A stretch of DNA of 44,602 nt from Candidatus Sumerlaeota bacterium (GTDB lineage: Bacteria > Sumerlaeota > Sumerlaeia > Sumerlaeales > Sumerlaeaceae): the NCBI GenBank assembly GCA_026398535.1, contig JAPLSQ010000029.1:1-44602 (forward strand), in the 5' to 3' direction. The notes below the pieces were generated by a model, which made no database searches, had not been told where the DNA came from, and saw nothing but the letters and a program-made list of their open reading frames with translations. Below are positions 1 to 11,678 of this stretch, in pieces. Position 1 is the stretch's first letter. Every line of letters starts with the position of its first letter. A program made the position numbers and the translations under genes.

Positions 1-374
1 AACGCTATGTTCTGGATTGAGAGAAAAACTTTTACACGGAGAACCACGAAGATGGCACAGAGGACCACGGAGAAAAGAAGCATCGTTTTTGTCTCCGCGC
101 CTCCTCTGCGTAACTCCGTGTTACAGCTTTTTCTCTGCTATTGAAGGCAGGGGTGTTCTTCTTTGCGTTCTTTGCGTCTTTGCGCGAGATTATCTTTTAT
201 GGTTCTTTCTTTCTCACGCGAAGCCGCCAGGCTCGCCATGAAAAGCAGGATTGAAGGCAGGTGTGTTGTTCTTCAAAAATCAACCGCAAATCCTCGATTT
301 GTCGCCATAAAAACGTCCTGGCCGGCAATGTTCGCGCGCATGATTTGCCCGATCATCAGTATAATGTATGATAT
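1..374. other. gene-free left end, mostly dispersed repeat
   Basis: No credible gene is seen here. Nearly the whole stretch is occupied by a long copy of a dispersed intergenic repeat (16-273). The last 100 bases lead into the LarE gene and are AT-richer (around 355-380), so they probably hold its promoter, but no clear -35/-10 pair was recognised. The contig ending inside a repeat suggests that the assembly broke on it. Confidence 0.6.
16..273 (+). repeat. dispersed intergenic repeat, copy A (long form)
   Basis: This is a long repeat with three recognisable blocks: a 5' block 'ATTGAGAGAAAAACTTT', a middle block rich in CACGGAGAA/CTCCGTG motifs, and a 3' block with 'TTTGCGCGAGATTATC', 'TTTCTCACGC' and 'ATTGAAGGCAGG'. 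Nearly the same series, in the same order, recurs at 11364-11640. The 3' block alone recurs at 6628-6773, and inverted at 2257-2366. Copy A lacks the 22-bp element that sits inside the 11.4 kb copy. Confidence 0.8.
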
Positions 375-1238
375 ATGATCATGAATCCGGAAACACATGA
401 AAAACTCGGGCGTCTGCGGTCTCTTTTTCTTGAAAAGCGCCGTGTGCTGGTGGCTTTTTCAGGGGGTGTGGATTCCACGGTGTGCATGAAAATTGCTCAT
501 GATGTCCTTGGGACGGACAACGCCATCGCCGTCACCGCGAACAGCGAGACGCTCACGCCCGCTGAATTCGAACAGGCCTGTGCCATCGCGCGCGATCAGG
601 GCTGGAATCACCGCGTCATCACATACTCCCAGCTGGATGACGAGGAACAGGCGCGGAATCCGGTCAACCGCTGTTACCTGTGCAAGCGGGATCTGTATTC
701 GCGGTTGTCGGAACTGGCGCGCGATCTTGACTGCTCCAGCATCATTGACGGGGCCAATTATGACGACACATCCGACTTTCGTCCGGGCATGAGCGCGGCC
801 CGCGAGCAAGGCGTCGTCTCGCCCATGCTCGAGTGCGGGGTCACGAAACGGGAAATCCGCGAAATGGCCCGCGAGTTCGGCCTTCCGAATTGGAACAAGC
901 CGTCGGGCGCCTGCCTTGCTTCGCGCTTTGCTTATGGCGCGCGCATCACACGCGATGGGCTGAACCGCGTTGGCCAGGCCGAGGAGTATTTGCGTTTGGA
1001 GGGATTCTCGCAGGTTCGCGTCAGGAATCACGACAATCTCGCCCGCATCGAAGTGCCGGTTACCGAAATTCACCGCTTCATCAGCAACGGGTTATGGGCG
1101 CGCGCCGTCCAGAGGCTGCGGGAGCTGGGATTTCAATATGTCACCCTCGATCTTGCCGGATACCGCACCGGCAGTATGAACGAAATCCTCGGGGACGGCC
1201 AGAAACAGGCCGCATATCGCCATGCGCCCGCGTCATAA
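375..1238 (+). CDS. larE: ATP-dependent sacrificial sulfur transferase, LarE family
   Basis: LarE is a cytoplasmic PP-loop enzyme. It activates a pyridinium carboxylate mononucleotide with ATP or AMP and transfers sulfur to it during synthesis of the nickel-pincer cofactor of lactate racemase-type enzymes. Residues 29-34 read SGGVDS, the PP-loop. An NxxNRCYLCK motif lies near residue 100, and 'PSGACLASRFAYG' around residue 180 holds the cysteine expected to donate sulfur. The length of 287 aa is normal for the family. ATG codons at 375 and 381 are both possible; neither has a clear Shine-Dalgarno. No larB, larC or racemase lies nearby, so the final target is unknown. Related PP-loop enzymes (for example NAD synthase-like proteins) are less likely given the CxxC and ACLASR motifs. 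Confidence 0.85.
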   Translation: MIMNPETHEKLGRLRSLFLEKRRVLVAFSGGVDSTVCMKIAHDVLGTDNAIAVTANSETLTPAEFEQACAIARDQGWNHRVITYSQLDDEEQARNPVNRCYLCKRDLYSRLSELARDLDCSSIIDGANYDDTSDFRPGMSAAREQGVVSPMLECGVTKREIREMAREFGLPNWNKPSGACLASRFAYGARITRDGLNRVGQAEEYLRLEGFSQVRVRNHDNLARIEVPVTEIHRFISNGLWARAVQRLRELGFQYVTLDLAGYRTGSMNEILGDGQKQAAYRHAPAS

Positions 1239-1259
1239 TCTCCGAATATCCCGTCCGGC

Positions 1260-2243
1260 ATGCGGGCAATTCCAGGTTCTTATGTGTTTAATATGCGGGG
1301 GGATGAATGCGTGAGCAAACCGCGAAAAGCCGCCGATAACCCGCAAAGCATCGTGTCAAACCTGTGGGGGCGCATCGCGCGCGAAAGATCGGGCGATGAA
1401 GAATGGAAACGTCTGTACTGGCAGTCGCACCCGTTGACGCTTCGCCATATCAACCGCGCGCTGTCGGGTGACCCCGGAACGGGCTGGCTCGAATTCTTTC
1501 AAAACCGGTATTGCCGCGCGAAACTCGGCCGCGGTCTGAGCCTGGGTTGCGGCGGGGGCGCCGCGGAACGCGAAGCCATCAAGCTGGGCCTCTGCGCGCA
1601 TATCGACGCGTTTGATGTTGCGGGCGAGGCGCTCGACGCGGCCCGCGCGCAGGCACGCAAAGAAGGCATCGATACTTTGATCAATTATCGAATTGCCGAT
1701 CTTGAGGACTTGCATCTTGGGAGCGGCGATTATGATATTGTGCTTGCGTCGCATATGCTTCATCACATCCGGCATCTTGAATCGCTCATTGATGAATTGA
1801 AGCGCGGATTGCGCGCGGGCGGATATTTGCTCGTGGCGGATTACATTGGTCCGGCGCGCCTGCAATGGGACGACAAACAGGAGCGCCTGATGAATGTCCT
1901 GCTCGAATGCCTGCCCGCGTCGATGCGTGTTTGCGCGCGGAGCGGCTGTGTGCGCGAAAAAATCACCCGCCCCGCCATTGAGGCCGTCATTGCCCACGAT
2001 CCAAGCGAAGCCATCCGCCCGCAAGACATCCCCCGCCTGCTCGACGAGCGGTTTAATATTCTATACAGGGCCGACCTCGGGGGCACATTGCTCATGACAG
2101 TGCTGAATGAATTGGCGCCGCACTTTCACGAGGACGATCCCAAGGATGCCGCTCTTATCGGCATGATGTCGCTCTTTGAGCGCACGCTTATTGAAGAAGG
2201 TGTTATTCAGAGCGATTTCGCTTATTTCATCGCCCAAAAGTGA
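1260..2243 (+). CDS. class I SAM-dependent methyltransferase
   Basis: This is a Rossmann-fold methyltransferase of unknown substrate. Motif I reads LSLGCGGGAAEREA at about residue 95, followed by an acidic residue at the end of the next strand (IDAFDVAGEAL), then 'ADLEDL' and 'YDIVLASHMLHHI', which match motifs II to IV of class I enzymes. The part after residue 200 (LQWDDKQ to the end) is a helical C-terminal region typical of small-molecule methyltransferases. The start is unsure: ATG at 1260 or 1293, or GTG at 1311 behind GGGGGG. The gene follows larE by about 20 bases on the same strand and may be co-transcribed with it. No terminator is visible before the repeat at 2257. Confidence 0.75.
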   Translation: MRAIPGSYVFNMRGDECVSKPRKAADNPQSIVSNLWGRIARERSGDEEWKRLYWQSHPLTLRHINRALSGDPGTGWLEFFQNRYCRAKLGRGLSLGCGGGAAEREAIKLGLCAHIDAFDVAGEALDAARAQARKEGIDTLINYRIADLEDLHLGSGDYDIVLASHMLHHIRHLESLIDELKRGLRAGGYLLVADYIGPARLQWDDKQERLMNVLLECLPASMRVCARSGCVREKITRPAIEAVIAHDPSEAIRPQDIPRLLDERFNILYRADLGGTLLMTVLNELAPHFHEDDPKDAALIGMMSLFERTLIEEGVIQSDFAYFIAQK

Positions 2244-2256
2244 TCGTGGATTGGCG

Positions 2257-2366
2257 GTCTTGGCTACTTTGCGTGAAAAAGAAAAAACATAAAAGATAAT
2301 CTCGCGCAAAGAACGCAAAGAAAAAACCATAAAAGATAACCTCGCGCAAAGAACGCGAAGAACAAC
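2257..2366 (-). repeat. dispersed intergenic repeat, copy D (inverted, duplicated core)
   Basis: Read on the minus strand, this contains 'CTTTGCGCGAG(G/A)TTATC' followed by 'TTTTATGGTTTTTTC' and 'TTTTTCACGCAAAGTAGCC', the 3' block of the repeats at 16-273 and 11364-11640. The core CTCGCGCAAAGAACGC occurs twice about 50 bases apart, so the block is partly duplicated. It lies between the convergent methyltransferase and carB genes. Confidence 0.7.
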
Positions 2367-2444
2367 AACTGGCGTTGCAGGGCGCCGTTCAATTCGATGA
2401 TGTGATTGTGATTTTCCTGGCAGGGAGCGGCGGGGAAGCCGGTT

Positions 2445-5954
<3,510 letters not shown>

Positions 5955-6112
5955 ATCTCAGCCTTTCTGCGCTGTTGTGAACGAATAACCGCATCTTCCA
6001 TGGCCATGCGGCATAAAACGAACCCATACCTGCGATGTGGGGCAATGCCGCATCCATCTTTTTCTATTAAATTCCTTGAGCAATATGCGCGCGTTCAGGG
6101 AGAAGATTCACC

Positions 6113-6382
6113 ATGATCCTGCATGCTGTCGTCTCCGGAGATGTTCAGGGGGTGGGATACCGCTATTGGTTGTTGCGTGAAGCGCGACGCCTTGACCTGG
6201 CCGGTTACACACAAAATCTGTTCGATGGCAGTGTTGAGGTTGAGGCCGAGGGGACCGGGCGGGCATTGCGCGAACTCGAGATGCTGTTGTGGCAGGGACC
6301 GCGCATGGCGCGTGTGGACCGTGTCGAGACGAATTACCGGAATATTGCCCGCAATTATGCTCATTTCGAAATCAGGCGCTGA
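6113..6382 (+). CDS. acyP: acylphosphatase
   Basis: This small cytoplasmic enzyme hydrolyses acyl phosphates such as carbamoyl phosphate. It has the family signature SGDVQGVGYRYW (residues 8-19, with the phosphate-binding arginine) and 'GYTQNLFDGSVEVEAEG', where the asparagine is the catalytic one. The length of 89 aa is standard. ATG at 6113 has AGGGAG about 10 bases upstream. It is divergent from carB, with 158 bases between the starts. The link to carbamoyl phosphate is suggestive, since acylphosphatase can break that product down, but co-regulation is only inference. Confidence 0.92.
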   Translation: MILHAVVSGDVQGVGYRYWLLREARRLDLAGYTQNLFDGSVEVEAEGTGRALRELEMLLWQGPRMARVDRVETNYRNIARNYAHFEIRR

Positions 6383-6533
6383 TGGGCGCAAGACCTGACC
6401 GACGGGTGTTGAAGACAAGGCGTGTCACATGGCATTCCGGCGGCGCGGGATGGACGACAGATGGCTGGCAATTCACAAGCGAATAGTGTTGTTTTATAAC
6501 GGTATCGCAACATTGATCGCACCGCGTGCTCAT

Positions 6534-6611
6534 GGTGGGTGTAGTTCAGTTGGTTAGAACGCCAGATTGTGGATCTGGAGGTCGAGGGTTCAAATCCCTC
6601 CATCCACCCCA
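6534..6611 (+). tRNA. tRNA-His (anticodon GTG)
   Basis: A full cloverleaf can be drawn. The acceptor stem pairs 6535-6541 with 6601-6607. The D-stem is GTTC/GAAC and the anticodon stem is CCAGA/TCTGG around TTGTGGA (anticodon 6569-6571, GTG). The T-arm is GAGGG-TTCAAAT-CCCTC. The extra G at 6534 faces the discriminator C at 6608, the G-1:C73 pair that identifies tRNA-His. CCA (6609-6611) is encoded in the DNA. Confidence 0.97.
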
Positions 6612-6627
6612 ATAAGTTCCATTGACA

Positions 6628-6773
6628 AATTGAAGGCCTGTTGTTCTTCGCGCGAAATTATCTTTTATGGTTTTTTCTTTCTCACGCAAAGTCGCCAAGC
6701 TCGCCAAGAAAGCAGGATTGAAGGCAGGGGGTGTTCTTCGCGTTCTTTGCGTCTTTGCGCGAAATTATCTTTT
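6628..6773 (+). repeat. dispersed intergenic repeat, copy C (3' block only)
   Basis: This stretch repeats 'GCGCGAAATTATCTTTTATGG', 'TTTCTCACGCAAAGTCGCC', 'GATTGAAGGCAGGGG' and then a second 'TTTGCGCGAAATTATC'. It is the 3' block of the long copies at 16-273 and 11364-11640. It sits between tRNA-His and metW and accounts for most of the gene-free gap 6612-6894. Confidence 0.75.
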
Positions 6774-6894
6774 GCGTGCCCGACGACACGACGCTGGTGG
6801 TCTTCCGTCGGCGGGCGCAACCAAGGCGCTTGTTTGTAATCGTGACCGGTGAGGGAAGCGTTCGCCCCATTCGATTCCATTGATAAGAAACGGC

Positions 6895-7560
6895 TTATGC
6901 AATGTTGTTGGAAGCGGGTTGTGAAGGTCCTGTGGATGGCTCCGGAGTGTGTTCGAGCAGGCACATGGCGATTTCAGCGCGCAGATTGGGGAAAAGGCGG
7001 ATTGATTTGCCGTTGGATACAAAACCCCGGTCGAGCACGGTATATTGATCGAGTTGGCAAAACGCCTCCCAGTCGGCAATGGTGAGGTAGTGGCGGTTTG
7101 GGGATTCGTGCCATGTATAGGGCAGAGAGGGCGTGCTCGGGCTTCGTCCGCAGATGGCCAATTGCATGCGGCCGCGCCAGTGTCCGAAATTCGGGTAGAC
7201 AACGATGACGCGTTTTCCGACGCGAAAAACCTCCTTCAGCACTTTGCGCGGGTCGCTCAGTTCCTGGATCGTCAAGCTGATGACGACGAGATCGAAACTT
7301 TTGTCGCTGTAATGATCCAGGCCTTCTTCAACGTTGCCATGATGCACGGACAACCCGTGAAGGATGGCTTTCATGACGCATTGTTCGGAGAGTTCGATTC
7401 CCGCGCCGCGGATGCTGCGTTCCCGCGCGAGCCATGTGAGCAGTTCTCCCTCGCCGCAACCGATATCGAGCACGCGTCCGCCTTCGGGGGTGTGTTCGGC
7501 GATCCATCGGTAGATGGCGGCGTGGTTGGGATCGGATGTTTCGGCGGATTGATCGTTCAT
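6895..7560 (-). CDS. metW: methionine biosynthesis methyltransferase-like protein MetW
   Basis: MetW is a small class I methyltransferase-fold protein that accompanies MetX in many bacteria and is needed for full homoserine acylation; its catalysis is not well defined. Here 'RVLDIGCGEGELLTWLA' is the SAM motif I, and 'GIELSEQCVMKAILHGLSVHHGN' and 'FDLVVISLTIQEL' are family-typical, as is 'PNFGHWRGRMQL'. The ATG at 7560 follows metX by 53 bases. The gene is the last of metY-metX-metW. At 221 aa it is slightly longer than the usual 195-200, the extra lying at the C-terminus. Confidence 0.92.
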   Translation of the reverse strand: MNDQSAETSDPNHAAIYRWIAEHTPEGGRVLDIGCGEGELLTWLARERSIRGAGIELSEQCVMKAILHGLSVHHGNVEEGLDHYSDKSFDLVVISLTIQELSDPRKVLKEVFRVGKRVIVVYPNFGHWRGRMQLAICGRSPSTPSLPYTWHESPNRHYLTIADWEAFCQLDQYTVLDRGFVSNGKSIRLFPNLRAEIAMCLLEHTPEPSTGPSQPASNNIA

Positions 7561-7613
7561 GTGAGGTTATCGGCAAGATACCGTTGCGGCGGCATATCGT
7601 TCTGTGACGGCAT

Positions 7614-8795
7614 TCACAACTCCCAGTTTCCGGGTGTGAGCGCGAATCCGCGGGTTTCGTGGGCGGCGCGCTCAAGGAATGATTTGACCAATGGGTCCTG
7701 CTGGCGGTGTTCGAGCAGAAACGCGTCGTGGCCGTAATCGCTGTTGATTTCGCAATAGGTGGCATCGCCGCCGCTTCGCCGTATGGCCTGTGCGACCTCT
7801 TTCAATTGGTAAGGCGGATAAAGCCAGTCGGATGAAAACGCGATAAGCATGAAAATGGATTTTACGCCGCTGAACGCCTCGGAAAGGGAATTGCATCCGT
7901 TCGAAAGATCGAAGTAGTCGAGCGCTGTGGTGAGGAAAAGCAGTGAGTTCGCGTCATACCGGTCGACGAATGACTCTCCTTGGTGTTGCAGGTATCCTTG
8001 CACCTCAAAATCGAGAGCTTTAAACTGGTATCCGTAGCGTTCGCGTCCCTTAAGGCGGCGTCCGAACTTGCGCTCCATTCCGGCATCGCTCAGGTAGGTG
8101 ACGTGCCCGACCATGCGCGCCACCCCAAGACCAAGGCGCGGGCCGTCGCCGTCGTAATAATCGCCATCTTTCCATTCCGGATCTGCCATGATGGCCTGCC
8201 GGGCCACCTCGTTGAAAGCGATCTGTTGGGGCGAGTGCCGGTGTGTTGTGGCGATGGCGATGACAGAGCGCACACGTTCGGGGTAGGATACCGCCCACTG
8301 GAGAGCCTGCATTCCGCCCATCGAGCCGCCAGTTGCCATGAGCAGTGAAGGTATTTGCAGATGATCGAGAAGATGGCGCTGCACGTTGACCATGTCGCGG
8401 ACAGTCACCACGGGGAAGTGCGATCCGTAGGGGCGTCCGCTGGCGGGATCGATGCTGGCCGGCCCCGTGCTGCCGTAACAACTGCCAAGAACATTAGAGG
8501 AAATGATGAAATAGCGGTTGGTGTCAAAAGCCTTGCCCGGTCCGATCATGACATCCCACCAGCCGGGTTTCTTCTGGCCTGCAAGATACCCCGCCGCATG
8601 GGCGCCGCCCGACAGCGCGTGACAAACCAGGATCGCGTTGTCGCGGTTCGGCGTCAGTGTGCCGTAGGTCTGATAGGCGACAGTGATGGGGCCGAACTTG
8701 ATGCCGCTGTCGAGGGCAAGACCGTCCCGGCACAGTTCGACACTGCGGGTTTCCGCGATTCCCAGGCTGGGCCGCGATTCTGATGATGAGGTCAC
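7614..8795 (-). CDS. metX: homoserine O-acyltransferase (acetyl- type)
   Basis: MetX is an alpha/beta-hydrolase that acylates homoserine with acetyl-CoA (or succinyl-CoA in some members), the first committed step toward methionine. The nucleophile serine lies in GGSMGGM (residue 158). '[18 protein letters not shown]' is a family signature, and the C-terminal 'SDYGHDAFL' supplies the catalytic histidine. The length of 393 aa is normal. The start is GTG at 8795, which overlaps the metY stop as GTGA, so translation is probably coupled. Acetyl or succinyl preference cannot be settled by eye; the adjacent O-acetylhomoserine sulfhydrylase favours acetyl. Confidence 0.93.
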   Translation of the reverse strand: MTSSSESRPSLGIAETRSVELCRDGLALDSGIKFGPITVAYQTYGTLTPNRDNAILVCHALSGGAHAAGYLAGQKKPGWWDVMIGPGKAFDTNRYFIISSNVLGSCYGSTGPASIDPASGRPYGSHFPVVTVRDMVNVQRHLLDHLQIPSLLMATGGSMGGMQALQWAVSYPERVRSVIAIATTHRHSPQQIAFNEVARQAIMADPEWKDGDYYDGDGPRLGLGVARMVGHVTYLSDAGMERKFGRRLKGRERYGYQFKALDFEVQGYLQHQGESFVDRYDANSLLFLTTALDYFDLSNGCNSLSEAFSGVKSIFMLIAFSSDWLYPPYQLKEVAQAIRRSGGDATYCEINSDYGHDAFLLEHRQQDPLVKSFLERAAHETRGFALTPGNWEL

Positions 8796-10108
8796 GGCTG
8801 TTGCTGCGATGCCTTGATCGCCTGGCTGAGGTCGGCAATAATGTCGCTGATATCCTCCAATCCGATGGAAAGACGGATAAAATCGGGTGTGACGCCGGCC
8901 GCCTCCTGCTCCTCGGCCGTCAATTGCTGGTGCGTGGTGGATGCCGGATGAATGATCAGGCTTTTCGCATCGCCGATGTTTGCGAGATGACTGAGGAGTT
9001 TCACGGAATTGATGAGTTTTTTGCCAGCCTCCAGTCCGCCTTTGATGCCAAAGCCTATGATGGCGCCGGCGCCGTCCGGCAGATATTTTTTTGCGCGGCT
9101 GTGATCGGCGTGGCTTGGCAATCCCGGGTAATTAACCCAGTTGACGCAGGGGTTGCCTTCAAGCCATTGCGCCACGGCCAATGCGTTTTCGCAGTGGCGC
9201 GGCATGCGAAGATGCAGCGTTTCTATTCCTTGGAGGATAAGGAACGCGTTGAATGGAGACAGGCACGGCCCCAGGTCGCGAAGAAGCTGGACGCGGGCTT
9301 TCATGATGTAGGCCGCGCCGGGCACAAGCGCCTTGTCGTGCAGACCGAACGGCTCCCAGAAAACCAGGCCATGATAGGAAGGATCCGGCTCGGTAAAATC
9401 GGTGATTCGGCTCTTGGACCAGTCGAAACGCCCGGAATCGACGATTGCGCCACCGAGCGATGTGCCATGGCCGCCGATGAATTTCGTGAGCGAGTAAACG
9501 ATGATGTCCGCGCCGTGATCGAACGGGCGGAAAATCAGCGGCGACACCGTGTTGTCAATGATGAAGGGCAATCCATGCTTGTGCGCGATGCCGGCTATCG
9601 CGCTGAAATCATCCACATTGTTTTTGGGATTGCCCACCGATTCCATGTAAACAAGGCGCGTGTTCTTGTCGATGGCCGCAGCCACGTTTTCGGGATTCGA
9701 GGAATTCACGAACCGCGCCTCGATGCCCATGCGCGCCAGTGTGTAATGGAAAAGATTGTATGTTCCGCCGTAGAGGTAATTGGTCGAGACGATGTTTTGC
9801 CCCGCGCGGGTAATATTGAGCACGGCGATCGTGATGGCTGACTGGCCTGATGAAACAGCCAGGGCGCCAACGCCGCCGTCGAGAGCCGCAAGACGTTTTT
9901 CCAGCACATCTGTTGTCGGATTCATCATGCGGGTGTAGATGTTTCCGAACTCGCGCAGACCGAAAAGATTGGCGGCGTGGTCGGCAGAGTTGAAGACATA
10001 GGATGTGGTCTGGTAAATCGGCACCGCGCGGGCGTTGGTGGCCGGATCGGGTGTCTGACCGCCGTGCAACGCCAGGGTTGCCTGATGCAATGATTTCTCG
10101 CCGATCAT
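8792..10108 (-). CDS. metY: O-acetylhomoserine aminocarboxypropyltransferase (sulfhydrylase)
   Basis: This PLP enzyme of the Cys/Met metabolism family makes homocysteine (or methionine with methanethiol) from O-acetylhomoserine and sulfide. The PLP lysine is K209 in '[11 protein letters not shown]'. '[23 protein letters not shown]' and '[14 protein letters not shown]' are characteristic. The length of 438 aa fits the sulfhydrylase branch, which is longer than the gamma-synthases. AAAGGAG lies at 10117-10123, 8 bases before the ATG. It is first in metY-metX-metW. No SAM-type riboswitch was recognised upstream, though a perfect palindrome (10213-10228) lies about 105 bases upstream. Confidence 0.95.
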   Translation of the reverse strand: MIGEKSLHQATLALHGGQTPDPATNARAVPIYQTTSYVFNSADHAANLFGLREFGNIYTRMMNPTTDVLEKRLAALDGGVGALAVSSGQSAITIAVLNITRAGQNIVSTNYLYGGTYNLFHYTLARMGIEARFVNSSNPENVAAAIDKNTRLVYMESVGNPKNNVDDFSAIAGIAHKHGLPFIIDNTVSPLIFRPFDHGADIIVYSLTKFIGGHGTSLGGAIVDSGRFDWSKSRITDFTEPDPSYHGLVFWEPFGLHDKALVPGAAYIMKARVQLLRDLGPCLSPFNAFLILQGIETLHLRMPRHCENALAVAQWLEGNPCVNWVNYPGLPSHADHSRAKKYLPDGAGAIIGFGIKGGLEAGKKLINSVKLLSHLANIGDAKSLIIHPASTTHQQLTAEEQEAAGVTPDFIRLSIGLEDISDIIADLSQAIKASQQQP

Positions 10109-10116
10109 ATGAAAAA

Positions 10117-10123
10117 CTCCTTT
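10117..10123 (-). promoter_or_regulatory. strong Shine-Dalgarno of metY
   Basis: On the minus strand AAAGGAG is followed by TTTTTCAT and the metY ATG at 10108. The spacing of 8 bases is ideal and supports this start for the methionine operon. Confidence 0.7.
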
Positions 10124-10212
10124 AACATTAATGAAGCGCCTTTGTTATTTAACTATGCACAACAAAATGATATTCACCATCTTCGTGATTGCCATTCGTT
10201 GCTCATGGAGGT

Positions 10213-10228
10213 TTACAATTAATTGTAA
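10213..10228. promoter_or_regulatory. perfect 16-bp palindrome TTACAATTAATTGTAA
   Basis: TTACAATT followed directly by AATTGTAA gives a 16-bp perfect inverted repeat in the intergenic region between divergent metY and the NlpC/P60 gene. The half-site resembles the ACAATT/AATTGT halves of MarR/OhrR-type operators, but without their central base. As RNA it could also fold as a 6-bp stem with a TTAA loop. It lies between GGAGG (10207-10211) and the ATG at 10236, so folding would bring the two to about 8 bases apart. Confidence 0.5.
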
Positions 10229-10235
10229 CAGATAT

Positions 10236-11249
10236 ATGCGCGATTTTTTCGTCAACAAACGTTTGTTTGATCTCCGGGTTTGCGCGGGCATCGACAAGCG
10301 CATGATTGCTTGCGAGTTGAAAACAGAGCTTGCTGGCCCGGTTGTGCGGATCAGCGGATTCACCATGTTTCCGCAGACGAATGCCTTTGTGAGAAAGGCC
10401 GCGAGGGAGTCGTTCGATGGCAGCGAAATCGGGTTCGATCTCAAGGTTTTGACACGCGATTATCCGCTCGCCTTTTATGAGGTCCGCGCCGCATCGGCCC
10501 CTGTTTACCGGACGCCATTCGCTTCAAAGGCAGGCATGCTCACGGAAGCGCTCTATGGTAGCGTGATCCGCGGTTATTTCAAGCGGAAAGGCTGTGTTTA
10601 TGCTCAGCATGCGGATGGTTATGTGGGTTACATCCAAAGCCGTCTGCTCGCTCCGGTGAGCGAAGAGCGTTACATGCGATGGAAATGCGGGGCGTGCGCC
10701 ATTCTGTTGCGCGCCATGGATTTTGGCGGCATCGTCGCGCCGCCCGGCGCGCGGCTTGCCGCGGATGACGGGCGCGTTCATCTTGCCGGCGGCAAGTCCG
10801 CGCGGCTGCCATTGCGCGATGTTCGCATGATCCGGCCGGCGGATGTGGAATTCGCCCGTGTGCTTTTGAGCCATGCTCGCGCCTTCCATGATTCCCCTTA
10901 CTTGTGGGGCGGGAAAACCCAGCAGGGCATCGACTGTTCGGGATTCGTCCAGACGATATTCAGTCACGAGCGCGTCATGCTGCCTCGCGATGCTTCGATG
11001 CAGGCTTATGCGGGTGAAATCGTTGGATACATGCCTGATCGGAGTGATTTGCGCCCCGGCGACCTTGTCTTCTTTATGAATAAAAGCGCCAAAGTGTATC
11101 ACACGGGTGTCCATGTGGGCGGCGACAGTTTCATGCATGCATCTCTCGGTCATAATGTTTCAACCGTCTCGTTCGGGTGCGGGGAGCAAGGAGCGTCGCG
11201 TATGATTTCCGGCTTCGTTTTTGGGCGCCGGGTTTATATGAGCCAATGA
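10236..11249 (+). CDS. NlpC/P60 (C40) peptidase with SH3-like domain
   Basis: This is a probable cell-wall gamma-D-glutamyl-diamino acid endopeptidase. With the ATG at 10236, residues about 75-145 form an SH3b-like region ('VRAASAPVYRTPF' to 'GYVGYIQSRLL'). The C-terminal catalytic domain contains 'YLWGGKTQQGIDCSGFV' (Cys about 234), 'YHTGVHVG' (His about 289) and 'DLRPGDLVFF', all standard for C40. No clear signal peptide follows the chosen start. The frame is open back to 10131, and an ATG at 10302 also exists, so the start is uncertain. GGAGG at 10207-10211 is too far from 10236 unless the intervening palindrome folds. The gene stands alone on the plus strand. Confidence 0.85.
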   Translation: MRDFFVNKRLFDLRVCAGIDKRMIACELKTELAGPVVRISGFTMFPQTNAFVRKAARESFDGSEIGFDLKVLTRDYPLAFYEVRAASAPVYRTPFASKAGMLTEALYGSVIRGYFKRKGCVYAQHADGYVGYIQSRLLAPVSEERYMRWKCGACAILLRAMDFGGIVAPPGARLAADDGRVHLAGGKSARLPLRDVRMIRPADVEFARVLLSHARAFHDSPYLWGGKTQQGIDCSGFVQTIFSHERVMLPRDASMQAYAGEIVGYMPDRSDLRPGDLVFFMNKSAKVYHTGVHVGGDSFMHASLGHNVSTVSFGCGEQGASRMISGFVFGRRVYMSQ

Positions 11250-11363
11250 GCCGCATCCTCATAAAAAACGCGGAACGCCTGCTGGCGGCGGTGAAGCGGC
11301 ATTTCAGGCTGATATTCACATCAGGGGCGGCATCATAGAAGCGGTTGTTCCAGCAGGATCGTC

Positions 11364-11640
11364 ATTGAGAGAAAAACTTTAACCGGTCAGCGAGTACGCC
11401 ATCAGGCGGAGAACCACGGCGATGGCACAGAGGACCACGGAGAAAAGAAGCATCGTTTTTTTCTCTGCGGCTCTCCGCGCCTCTTCCGCGCAACTCCGTG
11501 TTACAGCTTTTTCTCTGCTATTGAAGGCAGGGGTGTTGTTCTTCGCGTCTTTGCGCGAAATTATCTTTTATGGTTTTATCTTTCTCACGCAAAGTTGCCA
11601 AGACCGCCAGGAAAACAGAATTGAAGGCAGGGGAGCGTCT
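11364..11640 (+). repeat. dispersed intergenic repeat, copy B (long form, interrupted)
   Basis: It starts 'ATTGAGAGAAAAACTTT' like the copy at 16-273 and runs through the same middle block (ATGGCACAGAGGACCACGG, GAAGCATCGTTTTT, ACTCCGTGTTACAGC) to 'ATTGAAGGCAGGGG'. Relative to copy A it carries one 22-bp element at 11385-11406 between CTTTA and GGAGAACCACG, plus small differences. Confidence 0.8.
11385..11406 (+). repeat. 22-bp dispersed element, copy 1 (inside repeat B)
   Basis: The element begins GGTCAGCGAGTACGCC and ends ATCAGG. It is identical to copies at 14687-14708, 14710-14731 and 16465-16486. Copy A of the host repeat has the corresponding site without it, so this looks like an insertion into a pre-existing repeat. 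Confidence 0.85.
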
Positions 11641-11678
11641 GCGTCGTGTTTCTCCGTCCGCCGCTTACCCGATGCCGG

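Larger units (their letters stand above)
11250..11678. other. gene-free gap holding repeat copy B
   Basis: This gap lies between the convergent NlpC/P60 gene and the FAD oxidoreductase. The first 110 bases show nothing recognisable. From 11364 to 11640 it is a long dispersed repeat with a 22-bp element inside it. No gene and no obvious terminator were found. Confidence 0.6.

Noticed and set aside
10109..10235. SAM riboswitch upstream of metY
   Set aside because: The gap is short and AT-rich, and no SAM-I/SAM-II-like conserved core or terminator was seen; only the palindrome stands out.
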